Shown in pieces: positions 63,252 through 64,000 of a stretch of DNA of 64,000 nt. Each line of letters starts with the position of its first letter. Position 1 is the stretch's first letter. Location of the stretch: NCBI GenBank assembly GCA_003175935.1, contig PSRI01000138.1:18430-82429 (forward strand), given 5' to 3'. This stretch comes from Bacteroidota bacterium (lineage in GTDB: Bacteria; Bacteroidota; Bacteroidia; Chitinophagales; Chitinophagaceae). The notes under the pieces are model-generated. The model saw only the letters and a list, made by a program, of their open reading frames with translations, was not told the origin of the DNA and did not search any database. Position numbers and translations under genes: made by a program.

Positions 63252-64000
63252 TCAATTTTTTTCAGAAGGTGTCACACGCATTTCCTTTTTAATATTGTTT
63301 CTAAGCAGACCCACATATTGAAATTGTCCGATCTTTTCTTCAGTAAGCATTTTAAAAAGTTCGTCAGAAGTTTCAACTGTCCTTTCATTAAAGGCATAGA
63401 GAATATCTCCAGATAGAATTCCTGCTCTCTCGGCAGGACTGTTTTTTTCAATCTGTGTAATAAACAAAGCGCTTTTATTACTGAGATGATTCATTTGTCT
63501 GAGTTTTGGAACAAGGTCAATTTGCTGCAATATCAAACCCAAATAAGCTCTCTTAACTTTTCCGTGGCGGATTAATTGCTGGGCAATATCCTTTGCAGTA
63601 TTAATGCTGATTGCGAAACAGAGTCCCTGAGCACCGGAAATGGTTGCAGTATTCACACCAACAACTTCTCCATCTGCATTGATCAAAGGCCCACCCGAAT
63701 TGCCCGGGTTAAGTGCGGCATCTGTTTGAATCATGGAATCTATCAGTCTGCCGGTTTGACTATGTAAACTTCTTCCAAGGGCGCTAACTACTCCGGCTGT
63801 TACGGTATGTTGTAATCCAAGCGGGTTCCCAATTGCCATTACCAGTTGACCGATTACCAATTTTGCAGAATCTCCCAATATAGCAGGCTGAAAATCGTAA
63901 GCTGAAATCTTGAGTATGGCCAAATCTGAGTCGGGGTCTTCACCAATAACAGTAGCTGGTGTAGTTGTGCCATCATAAAGTACTACCCGAAGATTTGAAG
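63252..64000 (-). CDS. HtrA/Deg-family serine protease, C-terminal part (5' end outside the window)
   Basis: The track starts at an internal TTG (63923), but the frame stays open to the window edge and reads 'VVLYDGTTTPATVIGEDPDSDLAILKI', the HtrA strand carrying the catalytic Asp. The catalytic Ser is in 'NPGNSGGPL'; the His lies beyond the window. A single PDZ domain follows ('AYLGLILQQ', 'ITQIEKNSPAERAGILSGDILYAFNERTVETSDELF'). Periplasmic protein quality control is the family role. The 3' end is complete, 5 bp after the infC terminator. Confidence 0.9.
   Translation of the reverse strand, partial: SNLRVVLYDGTTTPATVIGEDPDSDLAILKISAYDFQPAILGDSAKLVIGQLVMAIGNPLGLQHTVTAGVVSALGRSLHSQTGRLIDSMIQTDAALNPGNSGGPLINADGEVVGVNTATISGAQGLCFAISINTAKDIAQQLIRHGKVKRAYLGLILQQIDLVPKLRQMNHLSNKSALFITQIEKNSPAERAGILSGDILYAFNERTVETSDELFKMLTEEKIGQFQYVGLLRNNIKKEMRVTPSEKN

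Overview
The window looks like a chromosomal segment of a Bacteroidota bacterium, probably from the Chitinophagaceae or a related lineage. The evidence is direct. There are many promoters of the Bacteroidota type (TTG, about 19 bp, TAnnTTTG), almost no Shine-Dalgarno sequences, a type IX secretion C-terminal tail on a giant PKD protein, SdhC/D fused into one membrane subunit, and a bifunctional ThrA. Several genes are lineage-typical: BlaI/M56 pair, DUF3347 lipoprotein, Bacteroidota-type purM and a TonB-dependent receptor with an N-terminal carboxypeptidase-like domain. I see no rRNA, tRNA, insertion sequence, prophage or CRISPR array. Gene order reads as core chromosome with some lineage-specific genes.

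Layout. 1-270: N-terminus of a probable PEP carboxylase (minus). 600-5601: threonine operon, with promoter, a Thr/Ile-rich leader peptide, thrA, thrB and thrC, followed by an unknown conserved gene. 6390-10025: sdhC-sdhA-sdhB with promoter and terminator. 10109-13591: large outer-membrane barrel protein. 13655-18722: coiled-coil membrane protein, a DnaQ/PolB-like exonuclease, holA, ribF and purM. 18735-23870: a compact minus-strand cluster of BlaI repressor, M56 sensor protease fused to an N-acetylmuramoyl-L-alanine amidase domain, and FtsX/MacB-type permease, behind two tandem palindromic operators. 23937-27502: ftsE, two glycosyltransferases and a small membrane protein. 27563-36189: rpsO-pnp, prmA, plsY, M48 lipoprotein protease, a YdeI/OmdA-like protein, a CYTH-domain protein and dnaG. 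36289-43098: a 2269-residue secreted PKD/Ig-like repeat protein with a 14-unit tandem array. 43318-53733: EF-G-like GTPase, triple rhodanese, DinB, hypotheticals, an alpha/beta hydrolase, OsmC plus methyltransferase, and an ABC-F ATPase. 53798-60473: DUF3347 lipoprotein, TonB-dependent receptor, M28 peptidase, DUF4126 protein and a secreted low-complexity protein. 60555-64000: thrS-infC, then a partial HtrA-type protease.

How the genes work together. The thr genes form one pathway from aspartate to threonine and appear to be controlled by transcription attenuation through the leader peptide. The sdh genes form complex II. rpsO-pnp and thrS-infC are classical translation/RNA operons, although infC is followed by a terminator rather than by rpmI-rplT. 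The most distinctive unit is the BlaI / M56-amidase / permease cluster. It looks like an envelope-stress switch whose periplasmic sensor part is a catalytically complete-looking peptidoglycan amidase, and whose 3' end carries a broken TonB-like tail. Other points of interest are a dnaG gene that appears to start at CTG, and a strong terminator-like hairpin abutting the start codon of the CYTH gene.
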